The position numbers and the translations under genes are program-made. Below the pieces are notes generated by a model. That model searched no databases. It was not told where the DNA came from and worked only from the letters and a program-made list of their open reading frames with translations. From assembly GCF_025336525.1 (NCBI RefSeq), contig NZ_JAOCZP010000010.1:105876-169875 (forward strand): 64,000 nt of DNA. The letters are read 5' to 3'. This document shows positions 54,739 to 63,883 of this stretch, piece after piece. Origin of the DNA: Chelativorans salis. GTDB taxonomy: Bacteria; Pseudomonadota; Alphaproteobacteria; Rhizobiales; Rhizobiaceae. How positions within the stretch are numbered: position 1 is the first letter of the stretch; each line of letters starts with the position of its first letter.

Positions 54739-56751
54739 TCAAGTTAACGGCCAAGGGAGATCGACGAAGCGCTGCAGGAGGCCCGGCGGGAAGTCCCGGC
54801 CGAGAACGCTCGCCAGCATGAGGATGAAGGCGACCCCGCCGGCAGTGGCCAACAGGGAGCGCCACCAGCCGAAACTGCCACGCAGGCGGAAGAACGGCAG
54901 AAGGAAGGCGACCAGCGCAATCACCAGACCGAACAGGCTCGTAAGGACCAGGAGCCCGAGGAACCAGCCGAGCGTCAACCAGAGCCCGGAGGCCGCCGCT
55001 CCGTCCTCCCCTTGTTCGAGATCGATGAAAAGTTCGTCGGTCGCAGGCCTTCGCGTGGCCTGCACGAGCAGGACCAATCCGCTCGCCAGGGTCACGAGAC
55101 CGATGGTCAGGGGGAATATCTTGTCCTGCAGGCGGTTTACGGACCATGCATCCCAGGTCGCCACGGCAACATAGGCCGTGAGACAGCCGAGGAAGAGCAT
55201 CGGCGCGAATTTCCCGCTTGTGGGCGCGTCGATATTCTCGCGAATGTTCTTGGAGGCGCGAATGCCGACAAAGATCGACACGACGATGATGATCAGCAAT
55301 CCGATCGAAATCGGCGTCAGCAGATAGTCCCATCCGGTTTCCATGCTCCGTCTGAAACGGGCGCCGGCGACCTGGAACACCTGGTTGACGAAGACCTCCG
55401 TCTGGTTCGACAACACGAACCCGATTAGGAAGGCGGGCCGCGAAAAATCGAAGCGCCGCAGCAGGATGCCGAGCACCCCCAGCGCGAGCAGTGCGGCAAG
55501 GTCCGCCGTGGACTGGCGCGATTGAAACGCGGCGAAGGCGATCAGCATGAACAGGTAGGGGGCAAGCACGGTGAAGCGGATCGTCGTCAGCTTGGCGATC
55601 CAGCGCGACAGGACGATGCAGAGGCCGGCTCCGATGACATTGGCCAGCGCCAGGGACCACACGATGGTGTAGGTCGTGTCCAGCTGGGTGCGGATCATCT
55701 GCGGTCCGGGCGTCATGTTGAGGAGGGCCAATCCGCCGAGGAAGATCGCCATCGAGCCGGAACCGGGAATCCCGAAAATCAGCGTCGGAACGAGGCCACC
55801 GCCCTCCTTGGCATTGTTGGAACTTTCCGGCGCGATGACGCCGCGAATATCGCCCTGGCCGAATTTAGAGCGGTCCTTGGCGGTCTGGACGGCGGAGCCA
55901 TAGGCCAGCCAGTCCACGACGGACCCGCCCAGGCCGGGGATGACGCCCACCAGGACGCCGATGACGGCGCAACGAAGGGAAAGCCACTTATGTTGCCACC
56001 AGTCGCGGATGCCCTGTGCCCAGCCGTCGCCGAGTTTTCCGGAGTTTGAGATCGGCCTGTCGCGCCGCAACAGCGATACGATCTCGGGAACGGCGTAGAT
56101 CGCCAGGCCGACGATGACGAGTTGGAACCCGTCCACCAGATACGGGATATCGTAGGTCGACATTCGCAGGCTGCCGCCCGCCGGCGCCGCCCCGACCGTC
56201 CCTGCAAGGATGCCGAGCCCGGCCGCCATGACGCCTTTCAGCGGCACCCGGCCTGCCAGGATCGCCACCATGGACAGGCCGAGCACCGTGATCATCAGCA
56301 TCTCCGGCAGGCCGAAGGAAAGGATCAGAGGCCGCGCAATCAGGATGAAGAAGGTCAGGATCAGCGCGCCGAACAGTCCGCCGAACAGCGAAGAGGCAAA
56401 GGCCGCCGACAGGGCTCGTGCCGCATGCCCCTGTTTCGAAAGGGGAAAGCCGTCCAGAACAGTGGCCTGACTGGCCGAGGAGCCGGGAATGCCGAGCAGT
56501 ACGGACGAGAAAGTATCGGAGGTCGGAATAACCGCAACGAGCCCGACCATTAGCGCCAGCCCGGCGACCGGTTCCATTCCGTACATGAACGGCAGCACAA
56601 GCGCGAGCCCGGCGATGCCTCCAAGTCCGGGCAGCACGCCGATCGAGAGGCCGAGAAGCACGCCGGCGACAAGAAACATTAGCTGGCTGGGGCGGAGTAT
56701 GAGACTGAATGCGTCCCCCAGTGCCGGCACTGCGGTAGCTAAAAGATCCAA
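54739..56751 (-). CDS. TTT transporter TctA-TctB fusion permease
   Basis: A 670-residue membrane protein. Residues about 1-500 form TctA (about 12 segments; VLLGLSIGVLPGLGGIAGLALVLPFMYG and GGSVVDWLAYGSAVQTAKDRSKFGQGDIRGVIAPESSNNA, abbreviated, are the family hallmark). The last 150 residues have the four-helix TctB architecture (KIFPLTIGLVTLASGLVLLV), so both subunits are fused. The TTG at 56751 was chosen: GGGAGAG stands five bases before it. It imports a tricarboxylate or similar anion captured by TctC. Confidence 0.94.
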   Translation of the reverse strand: MDLLATAVPALGDAFSLILRPSQLMFLVAGVLLGLSIGVLPGLGGIAGLALVLPFMYGMEPVAGLALMVGLVAVIPTSDTFSSVLLGIPGSSASQATVLDGFPLSKQGHAARALSAAFASSLFGGLFGALILTFFILIARPLILSFGLPEMLMITVLGLSMVAILAGRVPLKGVMAAGLGILAGTVGAAPAGGSLRMSTYDIPYLVDGFQLVIVGLAIYAVPEIVSLLRRDRPISNSGKLGDGWAQGIRDWWQHKWLSLRCAVIGVLVGVIPGLGGSVVDWLAYGSAVQTAKDRSKFGQGDIRGVIAPESSNNAKEGGGLVPTLIFGIPGSGSMAIFLGGLALLNMTPGPQMIRTQLDTTYTIVWSLALANVIGAGLCIVLSRWIAKLTTIRFTVLAPYLFMLIAFAAFQSRQSTADLAALLALGVLGILLRRFDFSRPAFLIGFVLSNQTEVFVNQVFQVAGARFRRSMETGWDYLLTPISIGLLIIIVVSIFVGIRASKNIRENIDAPTSGKFAPMLFLGCLTAYVAVATWDAWSVNRLQDKIFPLTIGLVTLASGLVLLVQATRRPATDELFIDLEQGEDGAAASGLWLTLGWFLGLLVLTSLFGLVIALVAFLLPFFRLRGSFGWWRSLLATAGGVAFILMLASVLGRDFPPGLLQRFVDLPWPLT

Positions 56752-56837
56752 GGCGGCTCTCCCGACGAGTTTTTGGGGTACGCAGGATTTCCGCCCGGCG
56801 GCTGCGCCGGGTGGAAATACCAGACGCCGCGTCCGCC

Positions 56838-57941
56838 CTATTCGAGAGTGACGTTGTAGTCTTCTTTCAGCCAGTCGATCACGTACTGCTTGGCTTCGGG
56901 TGTGATCGTGGTCGCTTGCTCGTGCGCGGCTTTGGCTGCATTGCCGGTGGCTTGTGGGTAGATGCCGAGCACCGGTTCCGCGGTTTCGGCAAAGCCTTCG
57001 GCAGCGATGGCCTCCTGAAGGGCCGCCGTATACATGTCGACGATCTCCTGAGAGGCGGATTTGGGCAGGTAGATCATCTTCTGTGCTGCGAAGCCGGAAA
57101 CGAAGAAGGCTTTCCACGCATCCCAAGCGGTGCCTTCGGTTTCACAGTCTTCTGTCGCTTCGCAGATTTCCTTGAAGGAAGGCAAATCGGGGAAGGTCGG
57201 ATCGCGAACGATCTCGCCATCGTCGTTCAACGCGCCCCAGGTGAAGATCGGTACAGCGAGGCCGTCATCCACCAAGGCCTGGACATTGGCGAGGTATGCG
57301 GAACTCGTCTGATAGTCGATATTGGCTTCGCCGCGTTCGAACATCAGGCGGCCGCCGCCGCGGCCATCAACGCCGAAGACCGGATCGACCTGAAGTCCCA
57401 GCATCTTGAATGCCAGGAGCGGAACCAGATCAAGCGTCGTGGCCCCCTGGCTGCCATACAGGAAAAACTCGTCTTTCAGATCATCGGCATCGCCGTCGAA
57501 CCTTTCGGCGATATCGGGCGGCAGATAGACCACGCCGCCTGTGCCGGAGGCGAGGACCACCTGCCAGTCGTTATATTCATAACGAACCCTTGGATCGCCC
57601 AGGAGATAGGGGAACTGGGTCGAGCCCGACGTGCCGAAGATCAGGGTCCCGTCACCCTGGTCCTGCTGTCCCTGGAACCAGTTTGCGCCCTCGGTCGATC
57701 CCGCGCCGGGACGGTAGCGGACGACGACGGTCGGATTTCCCGGAAGTGTTTCGCTCAATTGCGGGGCGAAGAAGTTAGCCCAACGCCCGGAGCCGCCCGA
57801 CTCGGAGAAAGGGATTACGTATTCGACGGTCTTTCCCTCGAGCGACGGTCCTTGCTGGGCGGTTGCCGGCAATGCCGAAACCAGCGCCGTCGTGGCGAGG
57901 GCCGTTGAAAGACCAAAATTCACTACCTGGCGAACTGCCAT
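56838..57941 (-). CDS. TTT transporter solute-binding protein (TctC/Bug family)
   Basis: A 367-residue periplasmic binding protein with signal peptide ending ATA before QQGPSLEG. Bug-family traits are VEYVIPFSESGGSGRWANFF, PGAGSTEGANWF and the repeated aromatic stack region near residue 130. Two cysteines (CEATEDCETEG) probably form a disulfide. The ATG at 57941 is preceded by GGGGGAGGA. It is the first gene of the operon tctC-tctAB-prpF-TPP enzyme-hydroxyacid dehydrogenase. Confidence 0.93.
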   Translation of the reverse strand: MAVRQVVNFGLSTALATTALVSALPATAQQGPSLEGKTVEYVIPFSESGGSGRWANFFAPQLSETLPGNPTVVVRYRPGAGSTEGANWFQGQQDQGDGTLIFGTSGSTQFPYLLGDPRVRYEYNDWQVVLASGTGGVVYLPPDIAERFDGDADDLKDEFFLYGSQGATTLDLVPLLAFKMLGLQVDPVFGVDGRGGGRLMFERGEANIDYQTSSAYLANVQALVDDGLAVPIFTWGALNDDGEIVRDPTFPDLPSFKEICEATEDCETEGTAWDAWKAFFVSGFAAQKMIYLPKSASQEIVDMYTAALQEAIAAEGFAETAEPVLGIYPQATGNAAKAAHEQATTITPEAKQYVIDWLKEDYNVTLE

Positions 57942-58017
57942 GTCATTCCTCCCCCAATTGCCATGTCCGGCTTCGAAGCCGGACGGCGCAAGACACTCCA
58001 CTGCCTTGCTATCAGCA

Positions 58018-58076
58018 GATGCAGCCTTGCATCGCTTGCAGGTGCAATCAAATGCAATTCAGGAATTCATGGATGC
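58018..58076. promoter_or_regulatory. TGCA-rich region upstream of tctC
   Basis: Six TGCA tetramers occur in 57 bases before the tctC gene. They include a perfect dyad GATGCA-gcct-TGCATC (58018-58033), TTGCA-gg-TGCAA (58036-58047) and TGCAAT/ATGCAA units. Multiple phased dyads suggest a regulator site; the nearest candidate regulators are the LuxR gene downstream and the LysR gene at 50062. Confidence 0.5.
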
Positions 58077-58282
58077 AAAAAAATAATATAATCCGTCTGG
58101 AGCCTGCTTTCATCGTTTGCGCAGGCCGAGAATGGCGCCGATAACGGGACGCCTGTCGCTTGGCAGATGGGGTGGTTGCCGTCCTCCCCTAGCGGCATGG
58201 TAGCCTCCAGTCTCCGGATACCACCGGAGTGCTGTTGGCGTTGCTGATCTGCTAAACTTCGGTGAGAGCCGGAGCAAAGCGC

Positions 58283-59958
58283 GTGAGCAGCCCCAATAGG
58301 CCCGAACAGGAGGACGGTGTCGCGGAACATCTCGATCACCTCGAACGCGGCCGAAGACATTATGAGCGGCGGGCATGGGCCGACGCCTACGACGCGCTTA
58401 CACTTGCAGATCGCACTATCCCGTTAGGAACCGACGATCTCGAGCTGCTGGCGATGTCGGCGTATCTGATCGGTCGCGAAGACGACTATCTGCAGGCGCT
58501 TGATCGAGCCCATCGTGTTTTCCTTGATTCCGAGCAATGCGCGCGCGCTGCCCGCTGCGCGTTCTGGATCGGGTTGTGCCTTCACTTTCGGGGTGAGACA
58601 GGTCCGGCGACCGGATGGTTCGGCCGCGCCCAGCGCCTTGTCGAGCGAGAAGGACGCGCGTGTGTCGAGGAAGGATACCTGTTGGTGCCCCGTGCGGAAC
58701 GGGATATCGCCGTGTCGGATTCGCAAGTGGCATACGCCTCCGCGGCAAGGGCTGCAGAGATTGGCGAACGTTTCAGGGAATTGGACCTGATCGGCTGCGC
58801 CCGCCACCTTCAGGGTCGCGCGCTCCTGCAGCAGGGTCAGGTCGAGCGGGGCTCGCGCTGCTGGATGGGGCCATGGTTGCGGTGGTCGAGGGAGAATTGT
58901 CGCCGCTGATGACCGGCCTCATCTACTGCAGCGTCATAGACAGTTGCATCCAGGTATACGCATTTGCCCGCGCGCGGGAGTGGACTTTCGCGCTGTCCAG
59001 GTGGTGCGAAGAACAGCCGCAACTCGTCAGCTTCACCAGCACGTGTCTGGTGCATCGCGCGGAGATCATGCAGTTGCATGGCGCCTGGCCGGGTGCGATC
59101 GAGGAGGCGAAACGGGCCTGCTCAGGGTTTTCTCGGGGAGGCAAGCAAACGCCTCCCGCCGCAGCGTTCTATCGGAGGGGGGAGCTGCATCGTCTGCGGG
59201 GTGAGTTCACGGCGGCCGAAGAGACCTATCGAGATGCTAGCCGTCGCGGGTTCGAACCGCAGCCGGGACTGGCCCTGTTGCGGATGGCGCAAGGTCACGT
59301 CGACACAGCGGCCGTGGCGATTCGCCGTGCTGTGAGCGCCAGAATGGATCGGCTCGGGCGCACGCAACTGCTTTCCGCCTGCGTCGAGATCATGCTGGCG
59401 GCGGGCGATATCGAAGGAGCGCGCGACGCCTGCCGGGAACTTGAGGAGACCGCCCGGCGGTTTGACATGGGCGTGCTCGGTGCGATGGCGGCGCACGCCA
59501 GGGGATCTATCGAGTTGGCTGAAGGCGAGGCCGCGAAGGCCCTTTGCTCGCTACGCCGTGCCTTTGAAATCTGGCAGACGACCGAGGCTCCTTACCAAGC
59601 AGCGCGCGTGCGCGAGCTTATCGGGCTGGCTTGCCGCGCGCTTGGCGACGAAGAGGGGACAGGGCTGGAACTGGACGCCGCGAGCGCCACATTCCAGCGG
59701 CTCGGCGCCGCCCCGGATCTCGCTCGCATCGCTTCGTATGCAAAGGCCGCAGCCTCGATTCAAAGCCACGGGCTGACGAAACGCGAGTTGCAGGTGCTTC
59801 GACTGGTGGCTGCCGGAAAAACCAACAAGGCGATTGCCTCCGAGCTGTTCGTGAGCCGGCGGACGATCGACCGGCACGTTAGCAATCTCTTGGGCAAGCT
59901 CGACGTCTCATCGCGGGCCGCAGCGATCGCCTATGCCCACAAGCACAAGCTCGTCTAA
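58283..59958 (+). pseudogene. LuxR-family regulator with frameshift
   Basis: Two overlapping frames form one protein of about 558 residues: frame one (58283-58850) covers a repeat-rich helical N-terminal part (LDHLERGRRHYERRAWADAYDAL; ALLQQGQVERG), and frame two continues with LALLDGAMVAVVEGELSP, helical TPR-like repeats and a C-terminal LuxR helix-turn-helix (LTKRELQVLRLVAAGKTNKAIASELFVSRRTIDRHVSNLLGKL, shown in part). One G is missing from a run of four at 58848-58851. Whether this is a real mutation or a sequence error cannot be told. It starts at GTG 58283 (GGAG eight bases before). It likely controls the hydrolase and methyltransferase genes that follow. Confidence 0.75.
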
Positions 59959-60093
59959 ACAGTCTGTCTGCACGTCGCAAAATACCCATATCATCGCGCT
60001 CAGCAATTTGGGTAGTTTCGCCGAAGCGCCGGCCGTCGCTCCATCGTAGCGTTGTTCCCAGGACGATCCTGAAACGCAAGCGAGGAGGAAGCG

Positions 60094-61002
60094 ATGGCCG
60101 AAGCCCTAAAGCGGAAAGCCCCGAAGGCGGCGGAGGGCGAGCGTCCGATCGACGGCGGCGCACGAGAACGATTGCTCTCCGGGATGCCGCTCACCGGGCG
60201 CGCACGCGACCTGGCCGGCATCTCGACCGCCGTGCTGGAAGGCGGTGATGGCCCACCCATCGTGCTCCTGCATGGGCCGGGCGAATACGCGGCGAAGTGG
60301 ATCGGTGTCTTTCCGGATCTGGTGAGATCCTACCGGGTCATCGCCCCCGACATGCCGGGACATGGAAATTCGGTTGTACCCGGCGGCCCAATCGAGGCAG
60401 ATCGCGTCCTTGAGTGGTTGGGTGCGTTGATCGAGCACACGTGCCCGAACCCGCCAGCGCTCATAGGGCAAGTTCTCGGCGGCGCCATAGCGGCCCGTTT
60501 CGCCAGCCGCCATGGCGAGCGGCTCAGCCGACTCGTGCTTGTCGACGCACTCGGCCTGGCCCCCTTCCAGCCGGCACCGGAGTTCGGACGCGCCCTGGCC
60601 GACTTTATCGCTGATCCGACCGAGGACACACATGACCGCCTGTGGCGGCAATGCGCCTTCGATCTCGACCGCCTGCGCGACCGTATGGGCGACAGCTGGG
60701 AGCGGATCAAGGCCTATAACCTCGATCGGGCGCGCACTGCTGCTCTTCACGCCACGCAGCAAAGCCTCATGGAGCAGTTCGGGATGCCGGGGATCCCGGA
60801 GGCGGAGCTGGACCGAATAGCCGTGCCGACGACGTTGATCTGGGGCCGGCACGACCTCGCCACACGTCTGTCCGTCGCCGAGGATGCCAGCAAACGCTAC
60901 GGCTGGCCGCTGCACGTGATCGAAGATGCCGCCGACGATCCTCCCATCGAACAACCCAAAGCGTTCCTGAAGGCGCTTGACACCGCGTTCAGCCACTCGT
61001 GA
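60094..61002 (+). CDS. alpha/beta hydrolase
   Basis: A 302-residue cytoplasmic alpha/beta hydrolase. The oxyanion motif VLLHGPGEYAAKW and the strand RVIAPDMPGHGNS are clear; the nucleophile elbow reads GQVLGGAIA, with valine where serine is expected (normally GxSxGG). The acid and histidine regions (TTLIWGRHDLATR) are partly present. The missing serine suggests a non-hydrolytic role, such as binding or lyase activity. It precedes the methyltransferase with ten bases between and follows the LuxR gene by 135 bases. Confidence 0.9.
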   Translation: MAEALKRKAPKAAEGERPIDGGARERLLSGMPLTGRARDLAGISTAVLEGGDGPPIVLLHGPGEYAAKWIGVFPDLVRSYRVIAPDMPGHGNSVVPGGPIEADRVLEWLGALIEHTCPNPPALIGQVLGGAIAARFASRHGERLSRLVLVDALGLAPFQPAPEFGRALADFIADPTEDTHDRLWRQCAFDLDRLRDRMGDSWERIKAYNLDRARTAALHATQQSLMEQFGMPGIPEAELDRIAVPTTLIWGRHDLATRLSVAEDASKRYGWPLHVIEDAADDPPIEQPKAFLKALDTAFSHS

Positions 61003-61012
61003 CCGCCAAGCA

Positions 61013-61858
61013 ATGGAGCTGGATGTGAATCTTGAGGAACAAAAACAAGCACAGGCGGCCTGGGACAAGATCGCGCCGGGCTATGACAGGACCAACACCC
61101 TGACCCAGATGTGGCTGGGGAATGAAGGTCTCCGCCGGGCCGGCCTTCTTCAAGGTATGCGTTTCGTAGATGTGGCCGCGGGAAGCGGTGCCCTCAGCAT
61201 CCCGGCGGCACGCATCGGTGCACGGGTGTTGGCAACCGACCTGTCTCCCGTCATGCTGGAGTTGCTGCGGGAGCGTGCGCGCAAGGAGGGGCTCGACATC
61301 GAGACCCGCGTCATGGATGGCCACGACCTTGCACTCGATGACGACAGCTTCGACATGGCCGGATCGCAGTTCGGCGTCATGCTGTTTCCCGATATGCCGA
61401 AGGGCATCCGCGAGATGGCGCGGGTCGTCCGGCCTGGCGGGCGTGTCCTGATGAACGTATACGGCGATCCGCGCAAGATCGAGTTCTTCGGTTTCTTCGT
61501 CCGCGCCATTCGATCGGTCCGCCCCGACTTCACGGGCCCTCCGATGGATCCCCCGCCGCTACCCTTCCAACTGCAGAGTCCGGAGAGGCTGCGCAAGGAA
61601 CTCACGAGCGCTGGCCTTAAGGACATCAGGGTCGAGACCATCACCGAAACCACGGAGTTCGAGACGGGAGAGGCATTGTGGGAGTGGCTGATATGGAGCA
61701 ACCCGATCGTCGAAATGGTGCTGGGCAGCCTTGACCTGACGAGCGATGAGCGAGAGGTGATTCAGCATGCGCTGGACGAGATGGTCCAGGAACGCGCCAG
61801 CGGGACCAGCACTGCAAGGCTGACCAATCCGATCAACATCGGCATTGGCACCAAGTGA
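61013..61858 (+). CDS. class I SAM-dependent methyltransferase
   Basis: A 281-residue methyltransferase related to UbiE/Methyltransf_11. Motif I is RFVDVAAGSGALSIPAARIG, motif II VLATDLSPVMLEL, and the DMAGSQFGVMLFPDMPKGIREMARVVRPGGRVLM region (shown in part) follows. It transfers a methyl group from SAM to a small molecule. The ATG at 61013 is preferred; a TTG at 60977 overlaps the hydrolase end. The hydrolase and this enzyme probably act together under the LuxR protein. Confidence 0.9.
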   Translation: MELDVNLEEQKQAQAAWDKIAPGYDRTNTLTQMWLGNEGLRRAGLLQGMRFVDVAAGSGALSIPAARIGARVLATDLSPVMLELLRERARKEGLDIETRVMDGHDLALDDDSFDMAGSQFGVMLFPDMPKGIREMARVVRPGGRVLMNVYGDPRKIEFFGFFVRAIRSVRPDFTGPPMDPPPLPFQLQSPERLRKELTSAGLKDIRVETITETTEFETGEALWEWLIWSNPIVEMVLGSLDLTSDEREVIQHALDEMVQERASGTSTARLTNPINIGIGTK

Positions 61859-62302
61859 CCGGCGCAACAGCAACTAAAGTCAGCTTCATCAATTAGAAAC
61901 GGACCTCGGCCGCCCGTCGGTTGAACGGCAGCCTTTGGCGCGTTCCAGACGTCCCGGTAGGCTCTTCCATTCGGCAAAAAATCCACCCTTCTACGACGGT
62001 GATGGACGCGAAGTATCGACCCGAAGGCGACATCTACCGAACGGCGCGTGTGTGCAACCGGCCTACCGCGACCTACACTGCACTTGTGCTCTGAGCGCTG
62101 CACTACTCTGTCGAATTTGACACCGCTGTTTCGGGATGCCGGCCTCGAGCGAGTTGGTGAGCTGCTGGTTCGATCCATGTGCGCAGATCAGATCAGCCTG
62201 GTGCGACGATCGAAAGCCACGCCATCGGTCGGCTTCCGGCCTGTCACACGCGGACGTTCCATCGCGAGCCTTGGACGCTGGCGCCGTCCGGCCAAGAATG
62301 CT
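61859..62302. other. intergenic region without a recognised gene
   Basis: These 444 bases between the methyltransferase and the convergent cupredoxin gene hold no supported gene. Short open frames exist but none has protein-like composition or a good ribosome site. It begins the decayed stretch at the right end of the window. Confidence 0.5.
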
Positions 62303-62704
62303 TCACCGCGCTTCCACAATGATGGTTCCCTGCATTCCCAATGCTTCATGCGGCAGACATGTATAGCGGTAGGTCCCGGGGACCGTGAAAGTCCGCTCAA
62401 AGGTTTGGCCAGCCTCTATCGACCCCGAACGAAATGTCTTCGCGTTTTTCGGAAGGCTGACGTTTGCTGGGTTCGAAGCGAGCGCTGGATCGCCGGTGAC
62501 GGTGTGCGTATTGATGGAAGTGTTTCGCCACTGCACCGTCTGTCCCGGTCTTATCCGGATCGTTTCGGGAACGAAGCTGATCAGGCCCATTTCCACCGTC
62601 GCATCGACCGTAGCTGGCGGCGGCTCGGTTGCGGGTCCGGTTACGCAGCCCGTCAACAGAACCAACGTCGCGGTTCCAACGGTGAAAAAACCGGTGGTCT
62701 TCAT
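62303..62704 (-). CDS. cupredoxin-domain lipoprotein
   Basis: A 133-residue lipoprotein with lipobox LTGC (Cys20) and a blue-copper fold. Expected type I copper ligands are visible: His67 (INTHTVT), Cys116, His119 and Met124 (YTCLPHEALGM). The Gly-Met ending and surrounding YRYTC motif match plastocyanin/amicyanin-type electron carriers. It sits on the periplasmic face and should shuttle electrons or bind copper. The flanking DNA shows no partner. Confidence 0.9.
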   Translation of the reverse strand: MKTTGFFTVGTATLVLLTGCVTGPATEPPPATVDATVEMGLISFVPETIRIRPGQTVQWRNTSINTHTVTGDPALASNPANVSLPKNAKTFRSGSIEAGQTFERTFTVPGTYRYTCLPHEALGMQGTIIVEAR

Positions 62705-62939
62705 CTGCCCTACCTCAACTGGTTCATGGTTCGTGTGATGCCGCGCCGGCTCATGCAGTTCAGGCGACGTTTGAGCCGTCCTGGAGGGCTGCTTCCCTTC
62801 GGCGCGCCCGCAAATCTGAAGTAGCGCGACGGCGCGAAGAGGAAAGACGGGTGGCTGGCCGAGTCTGGTTCAAGGCCGGTTGGGCAGCGACATTATCGGT
62901 CAAGGAACTGCCGGACCGCCAAAGGGTTGGAGATTCGCA

Positions 62940-63032
62940 ACAGAAACGAGGCCCCACGTCCTGGCCTACAACATCAAACGGGTCATCGCGGTCCTCGGAG
63001 CGCCCGCACTGATGGCAGCGATGAAGGGATGA
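62940..63032 (+). pseudogene. transposase C-terminal remnant (IS1182/IS5-like)
   Basis: The last 30 codons before a TGA read HVLAYNIKRVIAVLGAPALM and end AAMKG, the typical C terminus of DDE transposases of the IS1182/IS5 kind. The upstream part of the gene is missing, and the 235 bases back to the cupredoxin start have no recognisable content. It is a relic of an insertion. Confidence 0.6.
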
Positions 63033-63067
63033 GGAATCTGGACATCGCGCGCCGCCAACCTTAGCGG

Positions 63068-63551
63068 TCAGCCAGAGAAATGATCCACCTCGCGCACCAG
63101 ACGATCGCTTGTCTCTGCGAAGTTGCTCTCGTCATTGCGGAGGATGAGATCACTGAACGGTCGCTGTCCAAAGCCCTTGGCGATCATCTCGGCGCTACGC
63201 TCCACCTCATCCGGGGTCAACATTCGCTGTCGTGCGGTGATATGGGCGATATCCGCGATCAGGCTGACGCAACGGCACGGTGTACCGCGCCGCCCGAATG
63301 CCTCGCGATAGAATACCCAATTCGTGCGTCGCAGCGGGTAGGCCACAATCACGGCAGGATGGCTGTGGAGCTGTTCCAGGCAGGCAGCAACTATGCGATG
63401 GCTGGTCTTGAGGATCGAGGTAGCCACGGCCTGGGAAGAAAGTGATCATCGCCATCGATAAACGCGAGACCAAGCCTTGATGCCACGTCCCGGCCCAAGC
63501 TTGTTTTTCCTACCCGACGGGGCCTTCAAATAAGACCACAGTTCCTGGCAT
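63068..63551 (-). pseudogene. P-loop kinase-like gene with two frameshifts
   Basis: Restoring one base at two places gives a continuous P-loop protein of about 160 residues: MPGTVVLFEGPVG with (after a missing G near 63518) VGKTSLGRDVASRLGLAFID and GDDHFLP, then (after a second missing G near 63432) ATSILKTSHRIVAACLEQLH, VIVAYPLRRTNWVFYREAFG and the tail ending EVDHFSG. The size and shape are like shikimate/gluconate-type kinases. Both shifts are loss of G in runs of G. The exact function is unknown. Confidence 0.55.
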
Positions 63552-63596
63552 CCCACGCACTTCTTTCTTCACATCAGGTGGAGATCCGATACGCCC

Positions 63597-63743
63597 CTAC
63601 GGCGCTGATATTCGCCGCGGAGGCCGGCCGGCACCCGTAGAGTCGCAACGGAGCGCGTTGCGCGGAGAGGAGAAATCATCGATCTGCGGGCCGGGTGGAG
63701 CGGCGTAGCTTGCGCCAAAAGGAATGCGAAACGTCCCTTTCAT
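63597..63743 (-). CDS. possible small ORF with strong ribosome site
   Basis: A 48-codon frame (MKGTFRIPFGASYAAPPGPQ at the start) is preceded by a near-perfect Shine-Dalgarno sequence GGGAGGTGGGC. It lies just upstream of the broken kinase on the same strand. The text is not similar to any family I know and may be the start of another broken gene. Confidence 0.25.
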   Translation of the reverse strand: MKGTFRIPFGASYAAPPGPQIDDFSSPRNALRCDSTGAGRPPRRISAP

Positions 63744-63883
63744 GCCCACCTCCCTTTGCCTCCAAGTCGGATGCGCTCCCAGCTGTGTCGGGGGCGTGGG
63801 GGCGTACCGACGAGGCTAGGAGCGCTCACGCCAATGTGGCGTTTCAGATTATCCCACGTCGCCGTGAATTCGACTAGAGTCGT

